64,000 nt of DNA, taken from Calycina herbarum (taxonomy: Eukaryota; Ascomycota; Leotiomycetes; Helotiales; Pezizellaceae). Position 1 is the stretch's first letter. Every line of letters starts with the position of its first letter. Under the pieces are notes generated by a model that saw nothing but the letters and a program-made list of their open reading frames with translations, did no database searches and had not been told where the DNA came from. Positions 22,300 to 35,681 of this stretch are shown one piece after another. Location: contig LLEY01000209.1 in NCBI GenBank assembly GCA_001414485.1, positions 29,560-93,559 on the forward strand. The letters run 5' to 3'. Made by a program: the position numbers and the translations under genes.

Positions 22300-24960
22300 C
22301 TTAAGAGACTCTATCTCTAATATCTTCTCTCGATAGTAGATAACTCTACTTAACCTCGAAGATACTCTAATATCTCTCTAATCTATAAAAAGTAAGAGTA
22401 TAGAAAAAGTTCAACTATTAAATAATAGTATATTATCTACGTATAGATAATAGAAGATATTAATATATAATAGACTTTAAGTAAATACCGATTATTATAA
22501 TATAAGCTTAACTTAAAAAGCTCTTATCTAAGAAATAACTACTAGACTTATTAGAAACTATCTTAAGCTCTAATACTAGTCTAAGTCGATTTATATTACT
22601 TTTTATAATTATTAAAATATAATTAAACTTTTAGATTTATACTTCTTAATAGAATATAAGATAGAGAATATATAGAACGTCTTCTAGTCTTTATAAATAG
22701 ATAGAAAGAATTATACTAGAGAAACGTTTACTAACTTTAGAGATTACTTTTTAAATATAGCTATACTTAGAGAGATACTAGAGTTAGAACGATTCTTTTA
22801 TATATAGAAGAAGATTATATTATAGCTTTAAAACTTAGCTACTATACTTAAGAGACGTTAGAACTATAACTTCGTTAAAATAGTAGTAGATCTTCTAGCT
22901 CTAGATAAGAAACGACGCTAGAATACTAAGTTATATTTAGCGAATACTAATACAACTAAGCTAAGTAGTATAAACACTTTAGTTAAAACTATCTTCTAAT
23001 TCTTATCTAGTTTAATACTAAAAACTCTACTATCTATATATAGATTTTTTCTAATCTTTTATACTTCTTTCTCTTCTTATACTTTTAAACCTACCTCGAC
23101 TAGCGAACGCTAAATAACTATAGAATGCCTAAGAACTATAGACCGAGTCTTAGCTAGTATAACGTAATACTAATATAGAAAGTCTAAGTACTATAAAACC
23201 GATTACTCTTAGCTACCTAGTATTAAAGAAATAGTCTAGAAAGATAACTAATAAGTCCTTATAAAGTACTCCGATTCTAATCTAAATTAGAGAGAAAACG
23301 AGATAGCTTAGATAAAGACTTCTTTCTAGGTTTATATAAATATAATCTATTAAACCTCGACCTTTCTAGACTTATAAGAGAAAACTAATTTCTTATAAAT
23401 ACGACTCTTAGTATATATAGATATAGTATTAAGTTATAAGCTTTAATAGATATAGAAGCGAATAGATTCTTATTCTTAAATCGATCTTTAGCTCTACGAC
23501 TAGCTTAATCGCTAGGATTATAGATTTAAAAACTACTCTACTTAGTATCTATTCGTAGATATAATAGTAGTATTAAGAGTAAGATAATATAGTTTATATA
23601 GTTATATCTAAACCTAGATAGACGTTATATCTATAACTACTTCTTTGTTATTCTAGATCTTAGATAATAAGACTTAATTATTAGAAATAAATAGTTAAAA
23701 CACTTTAAAATTCTTCTTAACCTCGCTAGGAATCAACTTATTTAGCTAGCTAAAACTCTGCTAACTGCTTACTTTAGAAAGAAGATCTTACTTTCTTTAA
23801 CTTCTAGCTAGATCTAGAAGCTCTATTTAAATATATAGTTAGATATAAATCAAAGAGACTACGTTCTCTATTAAGACGAAAAACGACGAAAGAATAGTAA
23901 ACTCTTAGCTAAGTTATTACTATTATCTACGATATTAAACCTCGTCGTTTCTACTTTTAACTCTAGTTTAAAATCTCTCTAATCTATAAGTATAGCTTAG
24001 ACAGATTAGACTATATACTTATTTATTAGTAAGATATATACGAATACTTTATATTTTAATATAAAACAATCTAATACCGAGTTCTTTATAACTAGTATCT
24101 ATAAATTAGATCGGATTATTAAAGAGAAGTTAGTTCTATTTATAGATAATACTAAGACTATAGATCTAATATAGTTCTAACTCTTTAATTATTACTCTTC
24201 GTTCTAGAATATATTCTTAAAAGTAGTCTTAGATAAACTTCTCTTTTATTATAAATATAACTATAAAATTACTCTAAATAAACTACTTCTAACTTTCTAC
24301 TTATTAGTATAACTTAGTTATAAATCTGTCTAGTTATATATACGTATTATATTCTCTATAACTATTCTAAGTACTCGAAGTACGACTATTTATACTTGTA
24401 CTAGCGTGGTACTAGCGTGCTAGTTACGTAGATAGATATAAGTTAGAGGCTTATTTACTTATATAATAATACTACTTCTCTCTATATTAATAGTTAACTA
24501 TAGAGCTATAAGTAATAAAATAATATCTTATAAATAATTTAAATAAAGGATTTATTATTAATAGTAATAGTTCTTTTATCTTACTAGTACTCTTTATTAA
24601 AAAGCTTAATAATAATAAGCTATAGTTTTATATCGATTATTAGAAGCTTAATACTCTTATCTAAAACGACTTCTACTTAATTCCTTATATTAATAAACTT
24701 CTTTTAAGAATAAGAAAAGCTAAGATCTTTATATAATAAGCTTTCTACTATATCTAAATAAATTCTAACTTAGAAGAGATAACTACGTTTAAAACTAGAT
24801 ATAGAATATATAAATATAAGATTCTTTCTTTTAGACTCTATAATAGACTTACTATCTACTAACGTTATATAAACAACGTCTTAATTAACTATCTAGATAA
24901 CTTCTATATTACTTACTTAGATAATATTAAAGAATATAAGAAATAAGTTAGAAAGGTTCT
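22300..24960 (+). pseudogene. Gypsy C1 gag-protease-reverse transcriptase remnant
   Basis: In the RT, read on the plus strand after removing the nested LTR, FYIDYQKLN, LTIYQRYINNVL-like and NYLDNFYITYLDN segments follow the Ty3/gypsy RT order (CIDYRKLN, ATFQRYIN, YLDD). The catalytic YLDD reads YLDN in both places. Many stops, mostly TAG and TAA, interrupt the frame. Reverse transcription would be impossible. Coordinates are approximate. Confidence 0.75.
24302..24471 (-). repeat. Solo LTR of copia family B
   Basis: 170 bp, TATTAG to ATAATAATA, flanked by CTACT (24297-24301, 24472-24476). It lies in the reverse transcriptase of gypsy C1, whose reading frame resumes after removal of the LTR and one duplication. 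Orientation is taken from B1. Confidence 0.9.
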
Positions 24961-25089
24961 AAATCAGCTCTAAGAAATTAATAAAAGCTTTAGCTAAAGT
25001 ACTAGAGTTAAGTATAAAGTAGATAGTAGAGAGCTTTGTATTATTAGTACTAACTAATTTATAAGAAACCTCTATTATACTCTCTTTCT

Positions 25090-25965
25090 ATCTTTTCTCT
25101 AGCGACGATAATATTAAAGCTTTCTTTTAATTTCTACGTCTCTAGTAGTAACTATTAATAGAGACTAGGCTTTTCTCTTAACCTTGTCTATATTCTTTAT
25201 TTTCTTCTCGTTCTAGCAGCGGGCTTTATTTAACTTAGTATAATCTAGAAGACTATATATCTTATTATCGTAGTAGTAATAGAGGTTATACTATATCTAG
25301 AACTTCTTATAAGTAGCTTTTAACTTAGAAGTCTTAGTCTAGGTCTTATTCTCGATATTCTTCTAAGTCTAGACGTATTTTTCTCTAACTTTTAAGATAT
25401 TAAAGTCTATTACTTTAGAGTTAGAGAGTAAAGTAGTCGAAGCCGAGGTAATTAGAGTAGTAGTAAAAGAGCTAGAGTTGTTCTTAAAATACTAAGTACT
25501 ATAAACAGCTTAGTTAATATTATCTTTTTCTTAGACTAGGTTAGCTAAGGTATTAAGTTCGATAGCCGAGGTATAGTAAGAGTCTAAGAGAATATAGTCT
25601 CGGATAGAGAGATAGATAGTAAAGACGAGTCTCTAGGTATAATTAAATCTAGTAGAGTTAGTAGTAGTAACTAATAATAAATAGAAGAAGAGGAATTCAG
25701 AAGCTAGTCGATAGTCTTACTTCTTCTTTTAAAGCTTAGTAAAAGCTTTCTTATAGCTAAACTTATTATTAAACGTATTATAGAGAATATCTAATATACT
25801 TTCTACTAAGTATATTATAGTAAATTCGCCGGCGTTATTAAAGTAGAGATTAATATACTTATATACTTCTCTCTCTAAAGTTAATAAGACGTAGGTTATT
25901 TACTCTAATTTAGTAGAAAACTAGTTAGAGTTAATACGAAGCTTAACTTTAAGATTAATAATATA
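25090..25965 (-). pseudogene. Gag fragment of a further gypsy-like element
   Basis: The minus strand encodes a charged protein ending in a decayed zinc knuckle, LYYYYDNKIYSLLDY followed by TKLNKAR, where the family has C-x2-C-x4-H-x4-C. It differs from the gag of D1 and abuts the D1 left LTR. Its own LTRs were not found. It may be the host into which D1 inserted, or a recombination remnant. Confidence 0.55.
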
Positions 25966-26311
25966 TATTATAAACTATAACTAAAGGTAAAGATATAAGA
26001 GTATATATATATAAATACGAGAATTTAAAGCTATAGTTCTATCTACGAAGGTAACACGGGTTATATACCTAGAGAAAAGAGGTTATTAAGTAAGTATAAA
26101 CTATAAGAAGCTGAAATCTCGTACGAGCTATAAAGAGCTAGAAGTATATATAGCTAAGATCTCGCTATAGCTTTCGTTATAGCTGTAAAGAAGCTAAGAT
26201 CTCGTTATAGCTCTTATTATAGATCTATATATCCCGAGGTAATTACCGAGGTTACGTATTATTACGTACTATTACGTATATTCTTTTAGGTTATAGACTA
26301 GCGCTATAATA
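25966..26311 (-). repeat. Left LTR of gypsy D1 (3' LTR in element orientation)
   Basis: 346 bp. It contains the repeated segment AGCTAAGATCTCG-TATAGCT twice and matches 32381-32738. Confidence 0.85.
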
Positions 26312-26339
26312 TTACCTCTCTCTTTTAAAAAAGCTTATT

Positions 26340-29300
26340 TATAAGCTTTGTATTATAACCGAGTTATTAGTAAGATAGTTATAATCGTCTATACTATTCT
26401 TCTACGCTTATATCTAACTTTATAAAGCTTTTAATAGACTAGCGCGGGCTAGATTAGTAAGGTAAAAGTCGTATAATTTATATAGATAATACTTAAAATT
26501 AGAGGCTAGATACTACTATAGATTAGAGTCGTAGTCTAACTATTTAATCTTATAATAGAGCTTTCTACGAATTATCTTTATAACTAAGACTTCTTCTACT
26601 TTCTACTCTTTCTAATCTATAACTTATATTAGCAGAGGCGGCTCGTTTACCTGTCTAGATAATAGATCTATAGCGGCTTTATAGAGTAGTAATAAGTGGA
26701 ATACGAGGTATATATAGAAGTAGTCTAGTAATTCGAGCTAGAAAGAGTAGCTTTTACAAGCTATAATCTAGAATACACCCTCGTTTTATCTGTCTAGCTT
26801 ATAGCTTAGCCGGTCTATCTTCTAATTATAAGTTAATACTTAAATAAAGTCGTCTATATCGAAGTCTACTACTCTTCAAGTCTAGTTTATAAACTTAGTA
26901 TAGTACTCTTATACTTTACTTACTAATTCCTTTGCTATAGTCTAAGTATCGTATATTCTTTATACTAGTGTCTTTATATCTATCTAGTTCAGCTGTTTAT
27001 ATATAGTTATAGGTTTATCTAGCCGATTCTAGTTAAAGAACGTAGTAGCTACGTATCTATTAATTACTTTAAAGAGCGAAAGCTCTCTTAGACTCTTATA
27101 TAAAAGCGTAAGCTAGGCGTAGTCTAAAATAGAGACAAGTTTGCTCTAGTTATCCTAGTAGTAACTAATAAAAGGTTATAGACGTTAATTAATCTATTAG
27201 TTTATTATTTTAGTTTATTCGTTAGTCTAAGAGTAGAAAGCAGTAGATAGCTTAAGCTTTATACTAAGGATTCTATAGAATTTAGACTAGAAAGAAGAGA
27301 TAAACTATAGTTAAAATAATACTTTATAGATAGCTATAGGTTTAATATATCTATATAATATATATTTAAGCTATATCTCGTATTATAACTATTTTTAGAT
27401 AGAGGATCGAGAATAATTACTTAGTTAGACGATCTATAACTACTTATAAGGTATTATAACCTTGCTTATTAGTAGAGAAAGACTTATAGTCTATAGTAAT
27501 ATATTACTAGAGACGCTCTAGAACTAGTAATAGATATAAAAAGCTAGGTTTATAGTTATAAGGTACTATAGTATATTAATAGTCTTTATAGTTACTAATA
27601 TAGGTTTTTATAGACGTTTATAAATCTTTATACTAGTATCTATAAATAAGAATAGCTACTCTCTTTATTTATCTAAAGTAAGCTATAGAAACTTAGACGT
27701 AAGTCTTATAGATTAGGTCGGTTTATAAGGTTTCTTAATCTAGAACTATAAGTCTCTTTTACTAAAGAAGTAATCTATTATCTATTATCTAGTTCTAGTC
27801 TCCGCGAGTAGCTTTCGTCTAGTCTTCTTCTAAGTCTAGAGAGTTATAGTTAGTAGTAAGTAACTAGTTAATAAGGTTAAGCGAAGGCTCTAAGGTAACT
27901 AGAGCTAGTGTTATTAAAGATTCTAATTAGGTAGTAATATATAGATCTAACTAATTAGACGTAAGGTTTATTATCTTATAAACGCTTTTAAGTCGTTTTA
28001 TAAGCTAACGTCTTACTCTTAGCGTATTAGCGTATCTGTCTTTTCGTTTTACTTACTAGCTTAAAACGTAATTATAAAGTAGAATTCTAATAGAAACTCT
28101 GTCTATCTCGCTTACCGCTAGTTTAAGGTTTTAGAGGTTATAAAGTACTCTAAAGTCTTATAATTAGTAAAGACTTTAATCTAGAAGCTATTTTAAGTAA
28201 GATTAGCTTACTATTATCTAAAAGAGTAGATAATAGCTAATATCTTCTTATTATAGATTTAGTAATTTAGCTTAACAGAGTTTATTATCTTTAAGAAGTA
28301 CTTTATAAGTCTCTATAGTTCGGTTTCAGATATATGTTATAATATTACAGCTATAACTACTCTATTAGAAGCGTTAGTCTTAACTATAGTCTCTAAATCG
28401 GCTATAAAATAATATAAGAGAGATATAGTAACTAAGGCTTCTTTTAACGTATTAAAAGCTTTCTTATAGTCTAAGTTGAAATTAAATAGTACTTTCTTAT
28501 TTATAAAGTAGTTTAGTAGATAAGTAATCTGTTTATAATTCTAAATAAAATATTAGTAGAAGTTATAAAAGCCTAGAAAGAACTAGATACTCTTAACTAT
28601 ACTAGGATATTTCTAGGAAACGATTACTAAGATCTTCTTAGAGTTAACCTCGATTCTGTTTATAGAGATAATAAAACTAAGATACTTCGTATAAGTAATA
28701 TAGAACTCTATCTTCTTAATATCTACTTATAGTCTAGCTTTATAAAGCCTTTCTAAGACTTTATAGACGTGGTTAATATATTTAAGCTTATTATTAAAGT
28801 ATATAAGAATATTATTAAAGTAAGCTATATAGAAGTTATTAAGATACTTTATAAGAATACTATTTATATATCTCTAGTACGTAGTAGAACCGTTAGTTAA
28901 GCTAAAAGGTAATACCTTATACTTAAACGTACTATAGTAAGTCTAGAAAGTTATAAGCTCTTTAGAGTCTAGATCTATTCGAATATAGTTAAAAGCTTAA
29001 CGAATATCGAGTTTTATAAAGATTTTAGTACTAGTAATTCGTATAAGAGTTTCGTTAATTAGTAGAAGAGAGTACTAGTTCTTACGTATAAGAACGTTAA
29101 GTTTATAGTAGTCGATATAAAGCTATAAGCTTCTGTCTAGCTTCTTTATAAATAGTACTAGAGAAGCGAAAGAGACGTAGCTAGGAATAATAAACTCTTT
29201 ATCGAGGTTATTAAGAATATACTACTTAATAGCTAGAAGTTCCTCGGTTGTTATCTAGTATAGTAGACTATATAAGAGAGTATTTAGGCTTATAAGCTCG

Positions 29301-32000
29301 ATTTTATAGTTGACTTAGTTCTATAGCAGAGGAAGCTTATCTAAAGCTCTCTTAGAAACGATATTCTTAAATACTATATATTCCTAGTAAACGTTCTATT
29401 CTACTAGTTATTCGTCTAAAGTATAATCTATAGAAGAGAGCTCTATATATAACCTGTTTATAAGAGTATAATCGATCTCTTATAAGCTAGTAGTAAAGAC
29501 TTCGTTATCGCGCTTTTAAAGGTTAAAGTAGAAAGCGATAGCTCTAATATAATAGATATTAATAGCGAAGTCTTTCGTAGGTTTATAGATGTCTATAAGC
29601 TTTATAAGCAAGTCTTCCGAGCTTATAGCTGATTTTAAACGTTTTTCTAAGAAGGACCGACAACGTTACTAGTAGTTAAGAATAAAGACTTATATTCCGT
29701 TCCTAGTAGAGACGAGGTCTTATTAAAAGCTTTCGTCTAGAATGTCCTCGATAGTAACTAGTAGCAGAGTTTAATACTAGTTCTAGCCTCGAGACAGTAT
29801 CGAGTAAATTAATATAGATTTCTTCGTAGTCTTCTAACGAAGGTCGCGATACTCTATATCTATTACAAATTACGTTTTACGTAGTAAGTAGTCTAGACAG
29901 CGTTCTAATAGAATAAGATATAATATCTAGGAAATAGAAGATAATATAGAAGAGAATCTATAATATAGAGGTATTTAGAATTCTAGGATCTTACTATTAG
30001 AAATAATATTAGAAATCACGTAATATATATCGCTTATATCGCTAAGCGATATAAGCGATATATCGACAGTATTAATAAGCGATATAGGCGATATAAAGAG
30101 AATAGAAGGTTCTATATAAAACTAGTACGTCTGTTATTAGATAGAAGCTTTATACTTAACTTTATTTATTAATCTTATTATCTTATTTAATATCTTTAAT
30201 ATAAGTAATAAGTTTACTTCTAAGTAAATAACCTAGTATATCTATACTTCTTATCTATATACTAACCTTCGAGACTTAGTTACCTTTGTTTAGTTTATTT
30301 AAGTTTCGTTATAATATTCTTCTAAGCCTAGAGGTCTAGTAAAGAGACAGTTATCGATTCCCTAGTAATAGGTACTAAGTAATCGAATCGACGAACTAGA
30401 GAAAGAGATTCTAGCTACTTAATCTTATAACTATAGACTACTAACTTTACGTTTACGTTTATAAGCTATCGACGACTAATAATAATATTATCTCTACTAA
30501 TAGTAGTAATTAAGAAAGAGATATTAGTAAACTATCGTCTATTAATACTTAGTATTAAGTAAATAACATAAGTAATCGCTAGCTCTTTACGTCTATTAAA
30601 ACCTATAATTGATATTATATAAGATAGCTCTTTTATAGCCTATCTATAATATTAACTTAACTAGTTAGCTAGAGCTATATTAATAAATAACTATCTATTT
30701 ACTTTAGTATTTATAAGTCTAGTAGTATTAAAAGTATATATATTCTTAATTAATATATATATAGTTATAAATGCCTTTCTATCTATTATATAACTTAGAT
30801 TAAGAGATTAAGATCTAAGTTCGTTTTACTCTAAAGTAGAGACTTACTTTAAAGCGGTTCTTTTCCTAGATTCTTTAAACGAGTTTCTTATTAGCTAATT
30901 CCTCGTTAGACGCTTATAAGCTATAAGTATCTATAAACGAACCGTCGACTTCTTTTTATAGTAGTTTAATAGCTATAGAGGGTTTTCGAGAAAGAGAGTA
31001 TTTATTTACATAATACCCGGTTTTATTATAATTATAGTAAATAACGTCTACTATATTCCTAGAAGGAGTTATACTCTTATAAGCAGGGAAAGAGGTCTTA
31101 TAGTCTATACTTAGTAAATAACTAATAGTAGTATAAGAAGCTAGAAGTTAGTATACTAATCTATAAGTAGTAGAGAGACCTTTAGTAGATAGATAGTAGT
31201 TATAGCGAGTTATAAAACGTTTCTTAATTATTACTCTATCTTAGTAGACAGAGTAATAGTAGTTATATAACTAGGTAAAGGTTGTTAAGAAGATACGAAC
31301 TAGTGAAAGACTTACTTAAAGCGTTAGTATAAGCTTCTAGTAAAGGTCTTCTAGCTATTCGCTTAATAGAATATAAGATTTAGAAAAATAGTTTTAAAAA
31401 TAGTAAAAGTCTCGTCTTCTTATATTAAGAGTTTATAGAAGAGCTTATAAGCTTCGAGGGTTTCGTTACTATCTATAAACAAGGTATTTAGATATATAAG
31501 TATCTTAGTAGTATCTATAAATAAGGTAGACGAATTAAAGTCTATTTAGAGCTCGAGATGTTTTTATACTACTCTAGAAGTACTAAAGAAGATAAACGTA
31601 AGTTTATCTTATTTATTCTTAAAAACGTTCTTTCCTATTTTACTAGCTAGAATAATACGCTAGGCCTTATACGATAGAGAAGTGCTATTCTTAAGTTTCT
31701 CGCTATCTTAAAACTTATAAGTAGAGCTATTAGAGAAACTATATTAAGAATAGAAGAAGTCGGCTATAGCTTTCTAAAGTAACTACGAGAACTCTTAGCT
31801 AGGAAGAGAGTTATCTAGGTTAGTTATAAGCTATAATAGAGCGTTATAGTCTAAAACCGCTTATAGCGACTCGACTTTAGCTCGTAAGCGAGCGATTTCG
31901 TCTATAGAAGACTTACTTATAATAGAGGAGACTAGAGTACTATCTACTTATAGAGATTCTAGAACAGTTTAAAACAAGCTACTAGAAGCCTTACTAGCTA
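26340..32000 (-). pseudogene. Gypsy D1 gag-pol remnant
   Basis: Near 28860-28780 the minus strand reads YLNNFYIAYFNNILIY, matching the doubled YLDDFCIAYLDDILIY region of many fungal gypsy RTs with the catalytic Asp pairs turned to Asn. A gag frame (LTFIFFSTSRVV, LFIDTTKILIYLNTLF) lies at about 31700-31400. Protease sequence is expected at 29900-29700 and integrase left of 28000, but I could not pin them. The solo A LTR interrupts it. Confidence 0.7.
29861..30313 (-). repeat. Solo LTR of gypsy family A (variant with palindromic insert)
   Basis: 453 bp in the TATTAC to GTTATA orientation, flanked by ATATC (29856-29860) and ATATT (30314-30318), one transition apart. Its ends match A1, but part of the middle is replaced by GCGATATA repeats forming a 37-nt near-perfect palindrome at 30026-30062. 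Confidence 0.8.
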
Positions 32001-32380
32001 CTTTTCTACCCTTGTTACTATAAGTAGCTTTAGATATTATATTTATAAAAAACAGAGAAGGAAGAAGAAAGAGAAAGGAAGAGGAGGTTATAAAAAGATT
32101 ATATAAGCTATTATAAGCGTGTCTTTCGAGGAGATAAGTTATAATTAAACTATTATAATATAGAGATTCTCGACTTTTAAGAAGATAAGCTATAATTAAA
32201 CTATTATAGACTTAGAGATTCTCGAGAGATCCGTTTATAGAAGAGAAGCTATTATAGACAGAGAAGAAGAGTTATAATTATACTATTATAAGTATAAGAT
32301 CTTCTAGCTATTATAAGCGTAGAATCCGTGTAATATTATAATTCTTTATAAGAGAGTAAAGAGTATCGAGCGTTAAATAA

Positions 32381-32738
32381 TATTATAAACTATAGCTAAA
32401 AGTAAAGGTATAAGAGTATATATATATAAATACGAGAATTTAAAGCTATAGTTCTATCTACGAAGGTAACCCGAGTTATATACCTAGAGAGAAGAGGTTA
32501 CTAAGTAAGTATAAGCTATAAGAAGCTGAAATCTCGTACGAGCTATAAAGAGCTAGAAGTATATATAGCTAAGATCTCGCTATAGCTTTTATCATAGTTA
32601 TAAAAGAGCTAAGATCTCGTTATAGCTCTTATTATAGCTCTTATTATAGATCTATATATCCCGAGGTAATTACCGAGGTTACGTACTATTATATACTATT
32701 ACGTATATTCTTCTAAGTTATAGACTAGCGCTATAATA
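32381..32738 (-). repeat. Right LTR of gypsy D1 (5' LTR in element orientation)
   Basis: 358 bp, same ends as the left LTR, with a duplicated 12-bp AGCTCTTATTAT unit near 32630-32650. Confidence 0.85.
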
Positions 32739-33000
32739 AGAGGTATTAGATCTTATTATTAAGAGTTATAATATAGTTATTAAGCTTAGTAGTTTATCGA
32801 TTATACTTATTAACGTTTTATAGAGTATCTACTTTAATAGATTATTAAGCTCGCTTAGTAATATACTATATATTTAATATTAAAAGTATTTCTAATATTA
32901 TTTATAGTTTCTAAAGTATATTCTCTTTATTTTAGATTTAATATATATAAGTAATAAGTTTAATAGTTTAACTATTTATATAGTAATTTATATTTTAGTA
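32739..33000. other. AT-rich spacer between D1 and F3
   Basis: About 260 bp of RIPed sequence with no recognisable gene or repeat end. It and 51582-51760 together form the site into which F3 inserted. Confidence 0.5.
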
Positions 33001-33820
33001 ACGTATTTCCTAGTCGAGTAGATTACCTAGTCGAGTAGATTATAAGAATACTAAAACGCGACACTTTACTTAAAAATTAAAAATACTACTACTATATCAA
33101 GCCTAGCTCTCTGATTAAGAGAGTCGTATTCTTTTAGCTATTTAAGCTTTTAAATTAGGTTAATTTAAAAGTATATAAGCTTATATTAAAGCGTACGACG
33201 TGTCTTATATATTCTTCTATAACCGATTATATAGACTACCTTTATAACGTAACACTCTCTCTAATAGTTAAAGACTTATCTCTAAAGAAGAGCTAGCTAT
33301 TATATAATATATTCTTAACCTAGATTCGCGCGGATTTCTACCCCGGCTAGTAGCTGTCTAAGAAATAGTAGACCTTCTTCTCTCTAAACGCGACGCGCCT
33401 CTTATAGATAAGAATTAGACTTCTATTTTTATTAAACGCTATATAGAGATTAAGACGAAATTCAGCTATAAGTACGATTATAAAAGAGCTTAGTACGAAG
33501 ACTCTATAGTTCTTAGAGACTAGTTTAGACTTATACGAAATATAATTACTAAATATAGAATTATAGAGAAGAATATATATAACTTCGACGAAGCTAGGTT
33601 TCTTATAAGAGTTATTATAACTGCTAAAGTTATTATAAGCTTAGAGTTAAGAAATCGTCTAAAGACTACTTAGCTAGGAAATAAGAAGTAGGTTTCGATT
33701 ATATAGAGTATAAACTCGTATAGTTAGACACTTCCTCTGTTTATTATTTTTAAGAGATAGTACTATTTCTTAGCTTAGTATAAGGAGTTAGGTCTTTTAT
33801 AAGATTAGGTAATTATACTA

Positions 33821-35681
33821 ACGTGGTATACTAGAACCTCGTGATTATTAGGACCTTGTAAATTTTTTCCCTACTCTACTATCTCTAACTTTAACACGCG
33901 TTTTCTTAATAACTACTTAATAGAATCTCAAACCTAAGAAGCTCGAATTATCCTAGCTATCGAAGCTATTCGATTATCTAAACGAATAAACCGTAGTAAA
34001 GCTGCGAAGCTATATAGAGTCTCTTATTCTATACTTACCGATAGAATAGCTAGTTAAACTACTCTTAGTAAACGCTGGCTAGTAAATTATAAAATAACTA
34101 TAATAGAAGAGAAGGTAATTATTTAAAATATACTTAATCTAGATATAAGAGGATTTACGCCCTAGCTAGGTAGTATAGAAGATATAGCAAATTATATACT
34201 CGAGTTATATAGAGAATAACGTGTTAGAAAGAACTAGGTATAACGATTTATATAACGACGTCTAGAACTAAAGACGCGTTTTAATCACGTTTACGATTTC
34301 TAAAGAGCCTTATACGAAGATCCTAAGCTAATTAGCGCGTGGTTTCAACTAGTAGAGAATATATAAGCGAAATATAGAATCTAAGACTACGATTTCTATA
34401 ACTTTAACGAGACTGGTTTTATAATAGATGTTATCTACGCTAGAATAGTTATTACACGCGCTAATCAACGTAGCAGAGGTAAGGCTGTCTAGCTAGGTAA
34501 TTAGAAATAGGCTATAGTAATTGTCTATATTAATAGAGAAGGTTTAAGCATCTCTCTATTCTTAGTAGTTTAAGAGAAAAATCACCTTACTAGTTAGTAT
34601 ACTAAGAGCGGTCTTTCTAATAACTAGGTTATTAAACCAACTAGTAATAGATAGACTAATAATAAGACAGGCTTAGAATAGCTAGAACACTTCGATAAGT
34701 ATACTCGTAGTTATATAAAAGAGCTATATCGAATATTAGTTCTAGATAGATATAAGAGTTATAAATCAGCAGTATTCCAAGAGTATTATAAGTTATATAA
34801 TATTATTACTCTTTGTCTACCTCCTTATTTGTCTTATCTAACCTAGCTACTCGACGTTAGGTGTTTTAGTATTCTTAAACATATATATAGACGTTAAATC
34901 GAGACTTTTATTAAGGCTTATATAAACTATATTACTAAGGTCGAGTTCTTTCTTACGTTTTATATAGCTTATAACTAGTTAATAATAACCTAAAACGCTA
35001 AAGCTAGGTTCTATAGAGCTGGTCTAGTGTCTCTAGAACTCTAGACTATGATCTTAAAGCTTAATATTAAGTTATAGACTCCTATACCTACTAGACCCCT
35101 CTCTGCCGACGCCACCTCTTAGGTCTCCTAGACTTCTTATAACCCTTCTAAAGCTCTTTCGTAATCAACTATTATTAAGGATCGTATTACTCGTTACTAA
35201 GGAAGCTCGCTAACATCTATTTTCTAGACAATTGCTTCGTTAGTAAAAGGTATAGAGCGATTAGCCTATAAGGTAACTCTCTTATCAGCCGAGGTCCGTA
35301 TACTTCGAATAGTAAATAAAGCTCTTAGTAAACGCTGGAGAGCTAAAAATACCCGTGTCTAAGAAGGAGGTATACTTACTATAGAGGATATATAGAACGG
35401 ATTAGCCTAGAAGAATACGAAGGAGTAGGTTCGACGTAATAAGCGCTCTAGAGAGAGTAGAGAAGATGAAGAATAAACGACTTAGTAACGTTATAACACT
35501 TATAGAAAAACTAGTTATAATACGTAGACGTGTTAAGAAGTTATAGATATATCTAGTTTATTAGATTCCGAGTAGTTTTAATTAACTTAATATGTTATAG
35601 TAGTTTTATTATATTTTAAAGTAGTAGAGTAGGAAAAAATTCACGAGGTTTTAATAATTATAAGGTCCTAGTATACCACGT
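33821..35681 (+). mobile_element. Fot1/pogo transposon F2 nested in F3
   Basis: 1861 bp with TIRs ACGTGGTATACTAG and inverse extending about 55 bp, TA duplications at 33819-33820 and 35682-35683. The left TIR has boxes TAGAACCTCGTGATTAT and TAGGACCT starting 33832 and 33849, 17 bp apart. It is inserted in the transposase of F3. Confidence 0.9.
33890..35560 (+). pseudogene. F2 transposase remnant (DDE_1, CENP-B-like HTH)
   Basis: In order: an HTH (ARIILAIEAIRLSKRINRS, AAKLYRVSYSIL), a Tc5/CENP-B DNA-binding segment (IGRF-like ILNLDIRGF), catalytic YNFNETGFIID, VQLGN, LVLDRYKSYKS (D in place of the DGHGSH motif), CLPPYLSYLT, and a C-terminal LSKRWRAKNTRVQEGG tail. These are the hallmarks of Fot1/Pot-type enzymes. 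Most stops are TAG at glutamine-like positions, as expected from CAG to TAG changes. Confidence 0.8.

Larger units (their letters stand above)
5228..25075 (+). mobile_element. Gypsy C1: split 5' LTR, gag, protease and RT; 3' part missing
   Basis: The family C LTR is known intact as a solo copy at 17376-17709 (TATAATAG to CTATTATA). The 5' LTR of C1 is in three pieces, 5228-5274, 19474-19543 and 21389-21564, separated by A1 and F1; the pieces align in order with the solo copy. Downstream on the plus strand follow a gag region with a decayed zinc knuckle (about 22300-23200), protease (about 23350-23700) and reverse transcriptase (about 24480-24960), the latter cut by a solo copia LTR. Sequence continuity is lost at about 24980-25075 and no 3' LTR was found, so the element is truncated. 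The right boundary is approximate. Confidence 0.7.
25966..32738 (-). mobile_element. Gypsy D1 LTR retrotransposon
   Basis: LTRs 25966-26311 (346 bp) and 32381-32738 (358 bp; an extra AGCTCTTATTAT-type 12-bp unit explains the difference), ends TATTATAAAC and CTATAATA. A purine tract (AAAAGAGAGAGGTAA on the minus strand) abuts the left LTR, placing the 3' LTR there and coding on the minus strand. No matching target duplication is seen: ATATA on the left, AGAGG on the right. It contains a solo A LTR at 29861-30313. Confidence 0.8.
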
